From the NCBI RefSeq assembly GCF_048128805.1, contig NC_136003.1, forward strand, positions 22,224,840 to 22,288,839: 64,000 bases of DNA, given 5' to 3'. Origin of the DNA: Centroberyx gerrardi (Eukaryota; Chordata; Actinopteri; Beryciformes; Berycidae). A program made the position numbers and the translations under genes. Positions 38,901 to 50,575 of this stretch are shown piece after piece (position 1 is the stretch's first letter; every line of letters starts with the position of its first letter). The notes beneath the pieces are model-generated. The model was not told where the DNA came from. It was given only the letters and a program-made list of their open reading frames with translations, and made no database searches.

Positions 38901-41900
38901 TATGTTCAAGTATGTCTACTGGTGATTTTGTGATGTTGTGATGAAATGCCTTGTGATTCTGCTGCAAACCAATTTCCCCACGGGGACAAATAAAGTATCT
39001 ATCTATCTATCTATCTATCTTATTTTGCTCATAGAGGGTGACAATGAAAGGTCCCAGGACGATATAATGGAGAGGCTAGTTGCTTACTGCAAGCGCCAGT
39101 CATCTGGGGCTGAATCAAAGCCTGTGTCTCAGTCAGAGCCTCTGCAAAGTCCCACCCATATCAAGTAAGTTAGAATCACTAATAAAGTTCTGTGAGCGTA
39201 ATGGTAAAAATACAATAATCACCATGCATTTTGTGTGTCATGCAGAAAGAATAGTGTATGGAGCAAATCATTGGAAAGGACGGCAGCAGAGTTGCAGCTG
39301 AGCCACCAGGAATGCACCACTGTGTATATTGACTTGCGTTGCCCTGATCCTTCAATAAAAACACCAAGAACATGCCCCAGCATTTCATCAGAATCCAAGA
39401 CAGTAGCCAAACATAGCTCTCTCCAGGAAACACCACCTGCAAAGAAACCCAATCTTAGAGTGCAGCCTGGATCAGGGACGGGGGACAGGTAAATATTTCC
39501 TGCATTAGAAATATTAGTCACGCTTCAGTCCAGTACATTCTATTTCAGGTCATATTCTAATTTTGCTCTTCTCCTAGGGAAGTAACTGGCAAGAGTGTGT
39601 TACTTCGGAAATTAAGGGAGATGAATGGAAATGAGAACAAACATTCCAATAAGCCTCATGATTCAGAGCTGGGAAACCAAGGAGAGGAACTGAAAGACAA
39701 GCTTCCCCAACCTTTAGCTCCTACATGTAGACATAAGTCGCTACCTCTGTCGGTAGATAAACAGTCTTCACCTGTACAGTCAGAGTCCAAAAAGCCTGAG
39801 GTGGAAAGCCCACCGTTAACTCAGCAAAGTACAACCAAAGAACCAAAGCAGCAGAGGTATGGATTCTCAAATTATTTCATTTAGCCAGTTCCACAACCTT
39901 GACATTAAACAAGCGTCTTAACAATGCATTTGGTAGTTACCGACCACAGAAACAGCAAGTTAAGCAGACACTGCAACCAGAACACCAGAAAATTCTTAAG
40001 GAACTGGAAAGACATCACCCAACCAAATCTGTCAATGACAAGCAGCCAGCTGCAGAGAAGACTGACGTTCTTTATGATGCTGTAAGTGCCACAAAAGGCA
40101 AGCAAGGAATGAACACACTTTTTACAAAATCTCTACGCGCACTTATTGTGTTTTGTTTTTCAGGAAGCCTCTCACCTACAGTCAATCAATAACCTACCAG
40201 CAGATATTGAAAATAAGGGATATGTGCTACTGACTGTCAGTCTACCCAGCCCCGGTGTGGTTGTAGGCAACAGTCATGGAAAAGCACAAAATCTGGATTC
40301 AGCTGCAACCAAATCACACATATACAATGCTTTAGTGGCTTGGTTTCTGTCTTTGGTTAGTGAATAATTTCTTCTCCTTTCTGCCAATGTATGCCAGAGT
40401 TAGTTATTTGTGACACTGAGTTGAAACCACAGCACATTGAGGTGACCGGTCTGTGTGTGCTAGGTCGGCCCGGGCCCCCGGTGTGATGAACACAAGGCTG
40501 GTGCACAGGTCCCATTCTGGGTTGCAGGACTTCAGCAGCTGTGGAGGGAGGATGGACTGGCGTTGCACGTATTAGCAGTGTCTCATGGAGAAAGCCCTCA
40601 ACACCGTTATAAATCAAGGGTGAATGACAAAAAAAGTCAAGTCAAGTCAAGTTTATTTATTTATATAGCCCTTTATCACAAGCATGTCTCAGAGGACTTT
40701 ACAGAGAATGTGTCTAGCTAGGTCACCAATCAGTGGTAAACAAAATTTTGTAGGACAAGCATAATGAAAAACACAAGGTAGGTAGGAGCAGATTTAGCGA
40801 GACAAACAAAAAGAAAAAAAAAAGAACAGTATGCTTAGTATTTAGGCTCCACCATGTCTGATGATCTGAGCACTGATGCTGTACTTCTTTTGTTTTTTCA
40901 TAGAAATGGCATATGGACACCCGCAACACGTTCTATCACCGTGTGTGCAGGTTCCTCTCTCACACCTCGCTCAGTGTAACTGCCCACTGGCTACCTCAGC
41001 TCAAAATCTTGCTGGACCAGCAAGCCTACGCCCCAGCCATCCACCTGCCTTCATCCTGCTTAAATTGTTTTATCTCCGTCAGCTCCGACAAAAACGTGTG
41101 TTGCTATAGACCGAGCGCAGCTTGATACATTTCTAAGCACTCAGATGATTGTGTGTTCTGTTGACTATACTTTGTTCCCCTGGCTTTGTGTTTCAGGTAA
41201 TAGATAGGACATTTGGTCTCAGTCCAGGCTTTTACTGGCAGACTGTGGAAACTCAGGAGCCTATTTGTCAGAGGAGAGAGACTATGGTCACACAACAGTT
41301 GCACACAGAGGTGAGGCCATTGTCCTTGAAGAGTGCTTTTCAAGAGTTGTTCCTTTCAAATAGTTGTTCCTCTGATCCCACAAAGCAGTGGGTCACAGTA
41401 ATGGCAGTAACTGAATTTATGTTACTTGTCATTGGTTCTTGTTGTAGGTAGCAGTTGCTCTAGGGTACAAATCCTTCTTCCTACAGCCCCTTGTAACTCA
41501 CCACACCCTCCAGCTCCTCCTCGATTCAGGACTTGATGTGTGTGGCCTGCGGCTCCTCTATCCGCCACAGGGGTTACCAAGCGACAGTGCCGGTAAAACA
41601 TAACTAAATCCTCCAGAGCCGTGTGTACTTGGTTATTACTAGATTAACAACTTTCCCTTTGTCTCATAGGGGGTGTACCTGATATCCAGAGTCAGCCTGT
41701 CCTTGCCCTAGCTGTTCGGGGTCCTTCTGCCCACTCAGTGTGGCAGGATTTAACTGGTCCCTCAGATCCTCTACTGGCCAAGGAGACAAATCCAGCATCC
41801 ATCAACGCTCTCCACTGCAGAAGCAAAGACCTTCCACTCTTCTACTCCCCTCACCTGGCCAAGCAAGTGCACAGGGAACTGTGCTTGTGGTTTTCAGGAA

Positions 41901-44900
41901 GACTTCAAGGAGGAAACTCACAGAATCACAGCCAACCTCTGAATAATAGGTTTGTTGTCAGAATGCCACTGGAGAGGTGCCTAAATCAAGCCTAGTTATA
42001 ATGTAATAACTGGGGATAACCTGAAACTGTGTTTTTTGTGTATTCTGAAAATGTAGTAACTTTAATGCAAAAAAATACTATGGGAGTTATGTGAAATTTA
42101 TTTATTTTTGCTGTATTCACATTTCACCTAGTCAGAGTCATTTACAGTCAGAGATATAGACCATAATAAAACTAAGCACTTCAACAGGACATTCTACATC
42201 TCTACAACTGAAATCCCATAGAGTCAAGAATCTGTATTTGGTACATGCTGGAAAATGTCAGCAGTTAAAGAGTTAAAGAGTTACAGACATTTCTTGTATG
42301 TAAGAGGTATGTGACCAAATATCAACATTAGATGACTGTAGTTTACTTTAAGTTAATTTTTACCAATGCTTACGCCCAACTGGAGCAACAGATCACAACT
42401 GCTACCGTTTTCCTGGCACGGTTTAACATGAAAGCAAATAGTCAGAATCGATAGCTGACAGTCTGTGTATTTGCCTCATGGTAGTCTTTTGATATGACTA
42501 TACAGCATACAGCCTTGATGAATACAGTCTATCTGTTCAAACACTGGTAGCAATCATTAAAAATTGATTCTGTATTGGAGTTAAGAATGTGCAGCTACTA
42601 CCAATTGAAGTCTGGAACACGTCACGCAGTTAGCAGGCACCTCACCAAAGAAACAGATCCACATGACCATCCCAGTGCGTTTGCCTGTAACTCAGTGTCA
42701 CCTACTAGATTATAGCCCTTTTATGATATTGACACTGATTCTTTATTATTATAGTGTAATCAATCATTTTCAAACAATTACAAAAAAATATCCCCTGTGT
42801 ATGTAGAGTCGTACCTGCAGGGGATGGAGTGGGAGGCAGCCTGTCCAATTTAACCAGGTCATCTGCCTTTTTGTGTGCCACAACAAAAGGTAACTCAACA
42901 GTGAGCTGAAAAAAACATCATGAGGGGAAAAATGTTGGTTTGTGTCCACATCTGGTTTTCACAGAAGTAGAGCTGCTAAACCCTCTCTACCTGTCTCCTC
43001 TCCCCCCCTGCATAGCTGACATGCTGCTGGTGGTGTCGCCTGTCGTGGCTCCATGTTGCTACAGCCAGGTGCTGGCTGTGTGCGACCGCAGAGGCTTCAG
43101 TCTGAGGGGGCTGCGGAGGCTGCAGCTCCACAGCAAGTGGGCCAAAACCCTCGGACTCACCAGCCGGCAGGTGCAACGAGAGGACCCTCTTTCATGGGCC
43201 AAACTGGCATCCAGTCTCAGCAGCTTTCATCAGAACAATATTTGACAGAATAGAATAGAATAGAAGTTTTGTAGTGAATTTCAGTGTTTTCTGTAGAGTT
43301 TTTGTAGGTGTGGAGAGTGAGGGTAGATGATTTGGTTCTTAGACTCAGGTTGACTGATGGGTCCTTTGGAGAATCATTTCAAGTAGGTGCTGCAGTTCAA
43401 GAAGCTGAATAAGCTGAGATAGTGAATATTCATTGTATTTCCAGCTGTGGGGAGAGGGGGGGACACCACAACTAAATGAATGTAAAGGAAACTGATTTTT
43501 CCTTTTACTTCTTTATTCCTTGTACTACTTTTCATCGAATTCTTGAAGTCTACTTGTGTGTTTATCCCCAGGTACTTGTGTTCAGCAATCCTTCCACGGT
43601 AACCCTGGATCAGGAGGAGGTGCAGCTTTCCTCTCACTGTCTGATCTTACTACTGAGGAGGGAGAATGGCCTGCGCCACTGTGCAAGTCTGCCAGCAGGT
43701 AGCAAATCCCATCTACTGCATAATTCATCTCCTGAAACTATATGAAAAGTACACATTTGAAAGTAGCAAACCAAGGGCAAATGCATAAAAATATTTCTGA
43801 TTGTCTAGAAACTGCAGGTAGATAATGTAGAAAAACTGCATTGCCAATTTTTTCTTTCTCATTAAAGTAACCTTGGCCAGTTGTCCTGTTGTTTCAGCCC
43901 TGATCAGGGAGTTTGAGGCACAAAAGCTGCTGGGTTGCCTCCGCTCCAGGCTTAATGGTGTTGAAGCAGTGGAGCCAAGCTGCTGTTTCCACATCGTGCC
44001 CTACAGCGACAGCCTGCTCAATAACTTTGGTAAGCACTGTACACTCAATATCAGTGAAGATTCTAGTAGACGCTCCTCTCCCTGTTGCCTGGTCATGTTT
44101 CTCATACGTTTCCTTTTCAGTTAAGTGTATGTGGGCAGTGCCAGACCCTTCTGGTGTGGTCCTGTCCCGTCAAAAGTGTCCATCCAACGCTGAGATGGAG
44201 CAGGTGGTGATCTTTACCCTGTGTGGGAAGGATATGAGCCAGGGACTGAGCCTCCTACACAGAGTGCTGACAGGGGGGCCAGAAGGTGGGTGAAGTTCAC
44301 AAGTATTTCTCAGAACACAGCTTGTCCTGGGGTGCGGGGGCTGGAGGTGGTGGTAAATAAAAAAGAAGTGTAGCAACAGTCCAAACAAACTAAACACAGC
44401 AACACACACACAACAGAACACAGAAGTAAGCTCGACCATTGTGTGATGTCAGCTAAATTCACTGCATATAAGGAGATGATTTAGGGAGTTGTGTGAAAAT
44501 TTGCAGCTAAGATGTGATTCATAGTTAAATTTTCACTATGACACAACTTTTACTTGCTTTTATTAGCGAGATAGTACTCAATAAAGAACATACATGATTT
44601 GTTATAACAAAAACAAAAAAAACACAAGTGCTGCTCATTGTGACAAAGTCTGATAGCTCGCAGGTGTAGAGGAAAGAAGAGGATTGACCCTAATTTGACT
44701 CTTTTATAACTCTGATTTTTATTATACCAGAATTCTCTTCACTTACCTTGCCATCCCAGACTTGACTAATATATCAGGTGATGTAGGGCACGCTGAATAC
44801 GAGCTGCTCGGCCTGAAGTGGCTGCCTGCGCTGACTCGACCGCAGGCCCAAGAGCTGAGTCCTTACGAGGCGGGAGAGCGGCTGTGGCGCGGCAGCCTGG

Positions 44901-47900
44901 TCAGCCTGATGTCATCCCCGGCCCTCAGCTGTGCTCTCAGAAGGGTGGATGCTTTTGCTTCGCTGCGGAAACTCCTACCGCACGATTACCCCGGCAACCT
45001 GAGCATACTGATGTCACCCACCCCTGAACTGGCCTTCAGACAAGCCTCCGTCCTCTTTAATGAGGGAGAGATGATTCCAGGTAAATTCAATGAGCATTGC
45101 ATAGAACACGCAATCAAATATCAACTCTCTCAAGGGATGCTCCAATTAGAATTGTTTGAGCCTATACTAATCACCACTTTACATGAGAAACATAGATGTA
45201 TGAATATCATCTACAGAATGCTTCTGAACTTTTCCTGGAAAAAGCATATTTGTTTATTTGTGTCACTTGGGAAGATATTTCTTGTTGAGCAGTTGAGACA
45301 GAAAAATGAATAAATAGGTACTTTTGATTGATGTGTGACTAAAACTGCAGCAGTAGATCCTGTGGGTGGATCTTATATTTCAAGTCAGTGTAGTCATTGG
45401 AGACAACTTAGGCAATGCAGTGCACTGCTTGGTGGCTAATAAAAGATGTAAATGGATCATGTTTTATGCTTCGTAAAAATAAATTCAAGTATCTGAATAC
45501 GTTAATCACCATCGTTCTCTCCTCTGCAGATCACAGTGCGCGCCTATTACTGAAATTCCTGCCAAGAACCTGCAACACAACTGGTGTGTATTGCCGATCA
45601 CAAGGGTGACACCCAATCTGAAGGATGGAAAGTAATTTGAACAGCTGTCATTAGACTTAGACTTGTTTAATATTGATTCCAGTACCAAATGAATTTCAGC
45701 GCATTGCAGTTACACACATGACTAAGTATCCATCACTTAACCATTGTCCTTATATTGTAGGTTCTCTGAGGGAGTCCCTATTCAGTTGCAAGGTGCAAGG
45801 TGAGTTCAGATGCTTCAGTTTAATGTCTTTGCGTTGCTATCTATGACTATGTTTGCACACATACACTATTCTGGATAATAGCGCATATCCTGGCTAAATA
45901 TCCCCATATACGTGCATTCCATTTTTAACACACCGAAACAAACATAACATACATATAAACAAAGATGATTCTAACAGAAAACAAATGTCAGGAGCTGCTG
46001 GGTTGCTTTTGATTACAGTGGCTACGGCTGACTTATCTTTTAAGAATCCTAATTGTAAGAGTAATGGATTTTGTAATTGTTTGGTTTAGAGCTGCAACGA
46101 TTAATCGATTAATCGATTAGTTGTCAACTATTAAATTAATCGCCAACTATTTTGATAATCGATTAATCGGTTTGAGTAATTTTTTAAGAAAAATAAGTCA
46201 AAATTCTGTGATTCCAGCTTCTTAAATGTGAATATTTTCTGGTTTCTTTACTCCTCTATGACAGTAAACTGAATATCTTTGGGTTGTGGACAAAACAAGA
46301 CATTTGAGGACGTCATCTTGGGCTTTGGGAAACACTGATCAACATTTTTCACCATTTTCTGACATTTTATAGACCAAACAACTAATCGATTAATCGAGAA
46401 AATAATCGACAGATTAATCGACAATGAAAATAATCGTTAGTTGCAGCCCTAGTTTGGTTGGTTGGATTTTACTTGTGACTGCTCAAAGGTCATGGACAGG
46501 CCATCCTTGCAGATATTTTTCAGATGTGTAATTACATGTTTTAAGATTGGTTTGGTACTGATTTGAAACATAATAGTTGTGCCAAAATGGAGTGAATGGG
46601 CATATGTCAGGAGATAATCAAATTATGTTAGCTTTACACCATACTGTAAGATTTGGTGTAATTGTTTGGCTTTCAAAACATGGATTGGCTTCATCAACAA
46701 AAAGAAAATATTTTAGTGAAGGAGTTGGTTTTCCAGGGATATAAATTTGTATATGCTACTGTAACTTGGAAATGCGCCAAGTCATGAATGTAATACTTGA
46801 GGATCCTGAATATTAAGAGAACAGAGGTGTTGTCAGTTATCCTGCAGCAGAACCAATCAGACTTTCTGTTCAGATCCACAGATGCTGCTCACTCTGTGCC
46901 TGTTCAAGCCGAGAGTCTGGAATCATGCTCTGGCAAAAATACTCCGCCAAGTCCAGCTGAGTGGTTTCACTTTGGTGGGCCTGCGTGTGGTGACCCTGGA
47001 CAAAACCAGTGCTGCATCGCTGGTGTCTACAGAAAACGTAATGTGTGAAAACATCTGTAGAAACAGAACGAACAGCTTTCCATTGATGCAATTGTAAGCT
47101 TTAATAATTCAGAAAATTCTTTAGTTTTCAGTTTTTTTCTCCCTCTGTCGTGCAGGACCCCTCGGACTTTGAAGCCCATGTGCAGTATCTGTGCTCTGGC
47201 CCCTCCTTGGCTCTCTGCCTCCAGAGGGAGAACGCTGTGAAGAGACTGCTGGATGTGCTGGGCCCTGAGGAGCAGGACCAGGCCCGTGCTCAGGACCAGT
47301 TTCTGTGGAGGGCCTGTTATGGTGCAGGTCATTTACACAGTGTCATCTATGGTCAGTGCCCTCTACCCCATACTGGTACACATTCAGAGATCAATTACCG
47401 TCTCAACAACAGAATGGCTTGCTATGCTATGTTTAATATGTCAGTAACCAATGTTGTAGGATCAGGATCATATCAGAGAGCAATTCAGGATGTGAAGAGG
47501 CTTTTCCCTGAGGGGCTATGCTGCACTGAGACCAATACAATGAGACAGGAGCAGGTACAGTATTAATGTCACATACAGGGCTGCAGGTGACAGACTTCAA
47601 ACTTTTGGTTGAAAACCTACTCTGTGTGTGCATGGCCTGTATTTTCAAATTCATGAAAGACAAATATTTGTTTTTTTTGTTGCTATATTTCAGATACTCA
47701 GTATGTGCTCAGACCCTTTAGCCTCTCTGGCACGTGAACAGAGCAACACACTGGCTCCAGCATCACTATCACCCCCAGTGGCATCAGGACTAAATGGAGG
47801 TTTGTACTATTTATCTTATTGGTTTTACTTTCATGAAAGAAATGAAACATTTCATGGCCTACTTTGGAATTTGACAAGGCCTGTCTGAGCACTATACGAC

Positions 47901-50421
47901 AACTTCTGAGAGTACAGAAAAAGTGATAACAGAGCATCATGTGGATTTTCTGAACACTGTAAATGTCTGACTTCACAAAATGCAATTTGGGTTCAGAAAA
48001 CACCACTCAGCTGAGACTGAGAATAAAATCCAGGCTGGCCAGAGGTGGTGTTGTAGGAGCCGTGTTTTTAGACCTACATAAGCCATTTGACACTGTAAAT
48101 CATAATGTCCTACTGTCCAAGCTCTCACATTTTAACTTTTCTGAAAATGCCATAAAATGGATGATGTCATACTAACAATGAGAGAGCCAGTGCACACGGG
48201 TTGGAACAAGGCTGTCTTGACTGCTCTACTGGTGTCCCTCAGGGATCTATCCTGGGGCCTCTGCTCTTGTCAATGACCTTATCCAAATGTAATGACCCAG
48301 ATGTACACAGACAATACCGTTATACAGTATATGTGCATACCAAAAGAAGACACCCAAGTTAACAGCAGTCATGCGCAGCATCTCTGACTATTTCACGCAA
48401 TCTTGTCTCACTTTAAATATTAGCGAGACTGCTTGCATGTATTAAATATCTTGGGATAGTCATTGATTCACACCTGATCTTTAAAAAGCAAGTAAAAAAG
48501 GTAGTATTAGTATAGCCACATTAAACGTCAGAAATTTTAGTTTAGTAGGGAAAAAAAGCCAGCAAGGTATCACCACTGTCACATAATTTCAAAGTGCAAC
48601 CTTCTGACCTTTGGTAATTTTGTCTACTTTGCAAACATCTGCTTAATGTACAAAATCATCCCTAATCTTCTCCTCCTCCACTGAAAGAATTTGCTTCAGT
48701 ATGTCCAGACAACATCAAACAAACAAGAACAACTGTGTAGTGCAACACAGCAGGTCCGCTGAAACTGGCCGATCAGCTTTCTCTATTAGAGCCACCAGTT
48801 TTATGTCACAATTAAAATCATGGCTGAAATCAAACCAATCATGTGACCATTAGCCACTTCATGAAATCAAACACAGAGCACTTTTATATGACTTGTATGA
48901 TGCAATATAGTGTAAATCATTATTCTACTAACTGTATTTTGTAAACATGCTTGCCTTTGTATCAACTGCCCAGGTTGTTGTATAAATATTACTATACAAC
49001 AAGTGGTTTCAAGCAAGCAATCTGATTGGTCAAAGATGCGTTCCAACCCTACTGATAATTTGAATAAAGCATGGTAAGCTGTGCTTTACTGGCTGCTATA
49101 CCTACTCTTGTAGTAACCAGAGAGTTACTGATCTCTCTCGTTTTCTCCTGTTTTTTACTTGTGTATGTTTACTACTGTGGAAGAAGCAGACAGTGCGTGT
49201 GTTGGTAACTGCTGTTTAAAAGCAATAAGACCCTTGAGAACATTGTGAGCTGCATCACTGTTGTATCCATAATCACAGTGAAGCACATCCTCTTGGGTAT
49301 TAAACTCACTTGAAAATGAACAAATTGAACATTGCTCAATCTTTGATCAAAGATTCAGCCTGGTGCAAAATGGCACCCTTTAAATTATTTACTCATTTAC
49401 TGGCACATTGGCAAGGATTCTTCTGGACTGGATGTTGAAATTTGTTATGACTCAGCTCCAGATGACCTTTGTAAACTGCTGAAAAAACAAACGCCCTGTT
49501 TTGCTTGTTTGTTAGTACCAGGGTCCTTGATACACAGTGCTGTCTGCCAGACAACCTGCCTGCTGCTACCCTCAAATGTTCTTCAGCTCAGCCAAGTGCC
49601 ATCCCACCTGGACCTGCTGGAGCAGCTGCTGAGGTCAGACTGCCATCTGGTGGCAGGGAGGCTGAGTGTACTGGATGACGAGCAGAGGCGACACATCGCC
49701 GAGACACTGGCAGTGCCATCGAAGAGAAATGGGAGGGTGAGCAACGTGGCTGTGAAACAGGTTGCTTTAAATTAACAGTACACTCTAGCTTCTTGCAGAT
49801 GGTACAGTAAATGCCTATGCATGCCCGGTCTGTTGTGTCCTTTTAAGATGGCTCACCTTCACACGGGCCCCTGCCTCATTGTTGCTCTACAGAGGGATGA
49901 CATTGTGACCCGATTTGACTTCATCCTTGAAAGGTAAGGAAACAGGCTGGTCAAGGCATGCATTTAGGCTATCTGTATATCTGTATAAGACACCTTTTCT
50001 TATGCCTTTACTTCTACACTATAGCATTTACAGAGAGAGGTCAGACCTGGAAAAAGTGGGCGAAATGATCATCTACCCAAGCAGTGAGAAAGAGGTAATT
50101 ATCTGAGTGCATGATGAAGTTTTTGTCTCAAGATCTACGTTTTGTTTTTCAAAGGGGTTACAACAAATCCTCTCTTCAGCTACTCTTTGAAAACCAAGCA
50201 GCTGTAATGTTGTTATAAGCTTTGTTGTATTGTCCAGAATGTTTTCAGTTGGGGTATTAAATATTTCTTACTTTGTTATTCATAAACAAGGCACCTTTGA
50301 CCTATTTATGTTTTGTCCGCTCCTCCAGGCCAAGCAGCTGATATGCTACCTATTTGATGTCTTGTCTCCTGAGAGCCATCATGCCATTGTGCCACAGGAA
50401 TCCAAAATGCAACCTTCCTAA
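35444..50421 (+). CDS. dnaaf8: Dynein axonemal assembly factor 8, long form with NDK-like modules
   Basis: Cytoplasmic factor for assembly of ciliary dynein arms. Exons: 35444-35530, 35656-35766, 35950-36087, 36279-36395, 36538-36640, 39035-39164, 39246-39488, 39578-39856, 39937-40081, 40164-40355, 40464-40619, 40904-41095, 41197-41310, 41448-41592, 41670-41949, 42807-42889, 42965-43170, 43572-43698, 43898-44029, 44121-44285, 44760-45080, 45530-45583, 45761-45799, 46874-47037, 47156-47351, 47460-47554, 47694-47799, 49516-49736, 49848-49933, 50025-50094, 50329-50421. All junctions keep frame and give 1,529 residues. Human-like N-terminal motifs: HWNALLESVKLFIPSIDSDS (8-27), DQWDLDDILQTL (about 154-165), VYIDLR (about 255) and TGKSVLLRKLRE (about 313). 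Residues 670-1520 contain five NDK-like repeats without catalytic histidine. Introns hold a LINE (intron 5), a repeat (11), a hAT MITE (23) and a decayed LINE (27). The weakest boundaries are exons 9, 16 and 25. The extent of disorder in the N-terminal half is inferred from composition. Confidence 0.85.
35901..35937 (+). repeat. TG microsatellite abutting dnaaf8 exon 3
   Basis: (TG)n of 37 bases in intron 2, ending 12 bases before the exon 3 acceptor AG. It takes the place normally held by the polypyrimidine tract. Length variation here could affect exon 3 inclusion. Confidence 0.95.
36181..36263 (+). repeat. TTTCC/TTTTC pentamer tract abutting dnaaf8 exon 4
   Basis: A pure pyrimidine pentamer microsatellite of about 83 bases, shifting from CTTTC units to CTTTT units. 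It ends about 15 bases before the exon 4 acceptor (36278). Both strands give long chance open frames across it (Phe-Leu-Ser or Lys-Glu-Arg repeats), which are not genes. Confidence 0.95.
36750..39020 (+). mobile_element. L2/CR1-clade LINE, 5'-truncated, in dnaaf8 intron 5
   Basis: Non-LTR retrotransposon fragment with an uninterrupted 651-codon frame (36760-38715). A 5' linker region leads to a reverse transcriptase with NPRKSPGPDN, DFRPIALTS, FVDFSSAFNTI, TGSPQGCVLS and the intact catalytic FIKYADDTALV. A C-terminal tail ends FSFVPQAITFLNR. The apurinic endonuclease half is absent, so the copy is 5'-truncated and cannot be autonomous. The 3' UTR ends GGGGACAAATAAAGTATC followed by (CTAT)n to 39020. 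It lies in the sense direction in intron 5. The open frame and intact YADD suggest a recent insertion. The 5' boundary is approximate; the clade assignment is from motif style. Confidence 0.8.
38997..39020 (+). repeat. CTAT tail of the LINE abutting dnaaf8 exon 6
   Basis: A tetranucleotide repeat forming the 3' tail of the LINE. Only 14 bases separate it from the first base of dnaaf8 exon 6 (39035). Confidence 0.9.
40635..40860 (+). repeat. Dispersed fish repeat in dnaaf8 intron 11
   Basis: Begins with repeated GTCAA units and then TTTATTTATTTATATAGCC, CTTTATCACAAGCA and AGAGGACTTTACAGAG. I recall this motif order from a very common fish interspersed repeat. The right end is not defined. Confidence 0.55.
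46087..46451. mobile_element. hAT-type MITE with 8-base target duplication, dnaaf8 intron 23
   Basis: A 365-base element with termini TAGAGCTGCAAC and GTTGCAGCCCTA (terminal inverted repeat with one change). It is flanked on both sides by the direct repeat GTTTGGTT (46079-46086 and 46452-46459). The sub-terminal regions are full of ATCGATTAATCG palindromes. The 8-base duplication and the TAGGGCTGCAAC ends place it with hAT elements. It encodes no transposase and lies in an intron, apparently without disturbing the flanking exons. Confidence 0.88.
47900..48940 (+). mobile_element. Decayed LINE reverse-transcriptase remnant, dnaaf8 intron 27
   Basis: Fragments of a non-LTR reverse transcriptase in several frames: GAVFLDLHKPFDTVNHNVLLSKL (48050-48125, in part), then GVPQGSILGPLL near 48229-48265. 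A broken copy of the YADD region follows near 48300 (reads TDNT), with C-terminal remnants near 48670-48840. Many stops and shifts show it is old. It is distinct from the intact LINE copy in intron 5. Boundaries are approximate. Confidence 0.65.
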
Positions 50422-50569
50422 TACATTGCCCACGAGCTAAGCAACTTGTTTTTGCGTTTTGAAGGACGCCTGTTCTCAAGGATGTAATTCACAATTCACA
50501 TTGTTCAGCAAATGTTTCTGTTCTTCAAGACACCGGAATCCAATACATGTTAAAAATGTTTTTTAATGA

Positions 50570-50575
50570 AATAAA
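50570..50575 (+). terminator. dnaaf8 polyadenylation signal
   Basis: AATAAA 149 bases after the dnaaf8 stop codon, giving a short 3' UTR. No other canonical plus-strand signal is closer. Confidence 0.7.

Noticed and set aside
43170..43245. In-frame extension of dnaaf8 exon 17 to a stop
   Set aside because: The donor after CGGCAG gives exact phase with exon 18 and continues an NDK-like module; the extension would only truncate the protein. A minor isoform cannot be excluded.
47331..47336. Alternative exon 25 donor after GGTGCAG
   Set aside because: Using the later donor (after ATCTATG) keeps the same frame and restores the NDK-like sequence GHLHSVIYGSGSYQRAIQDV across the junction.
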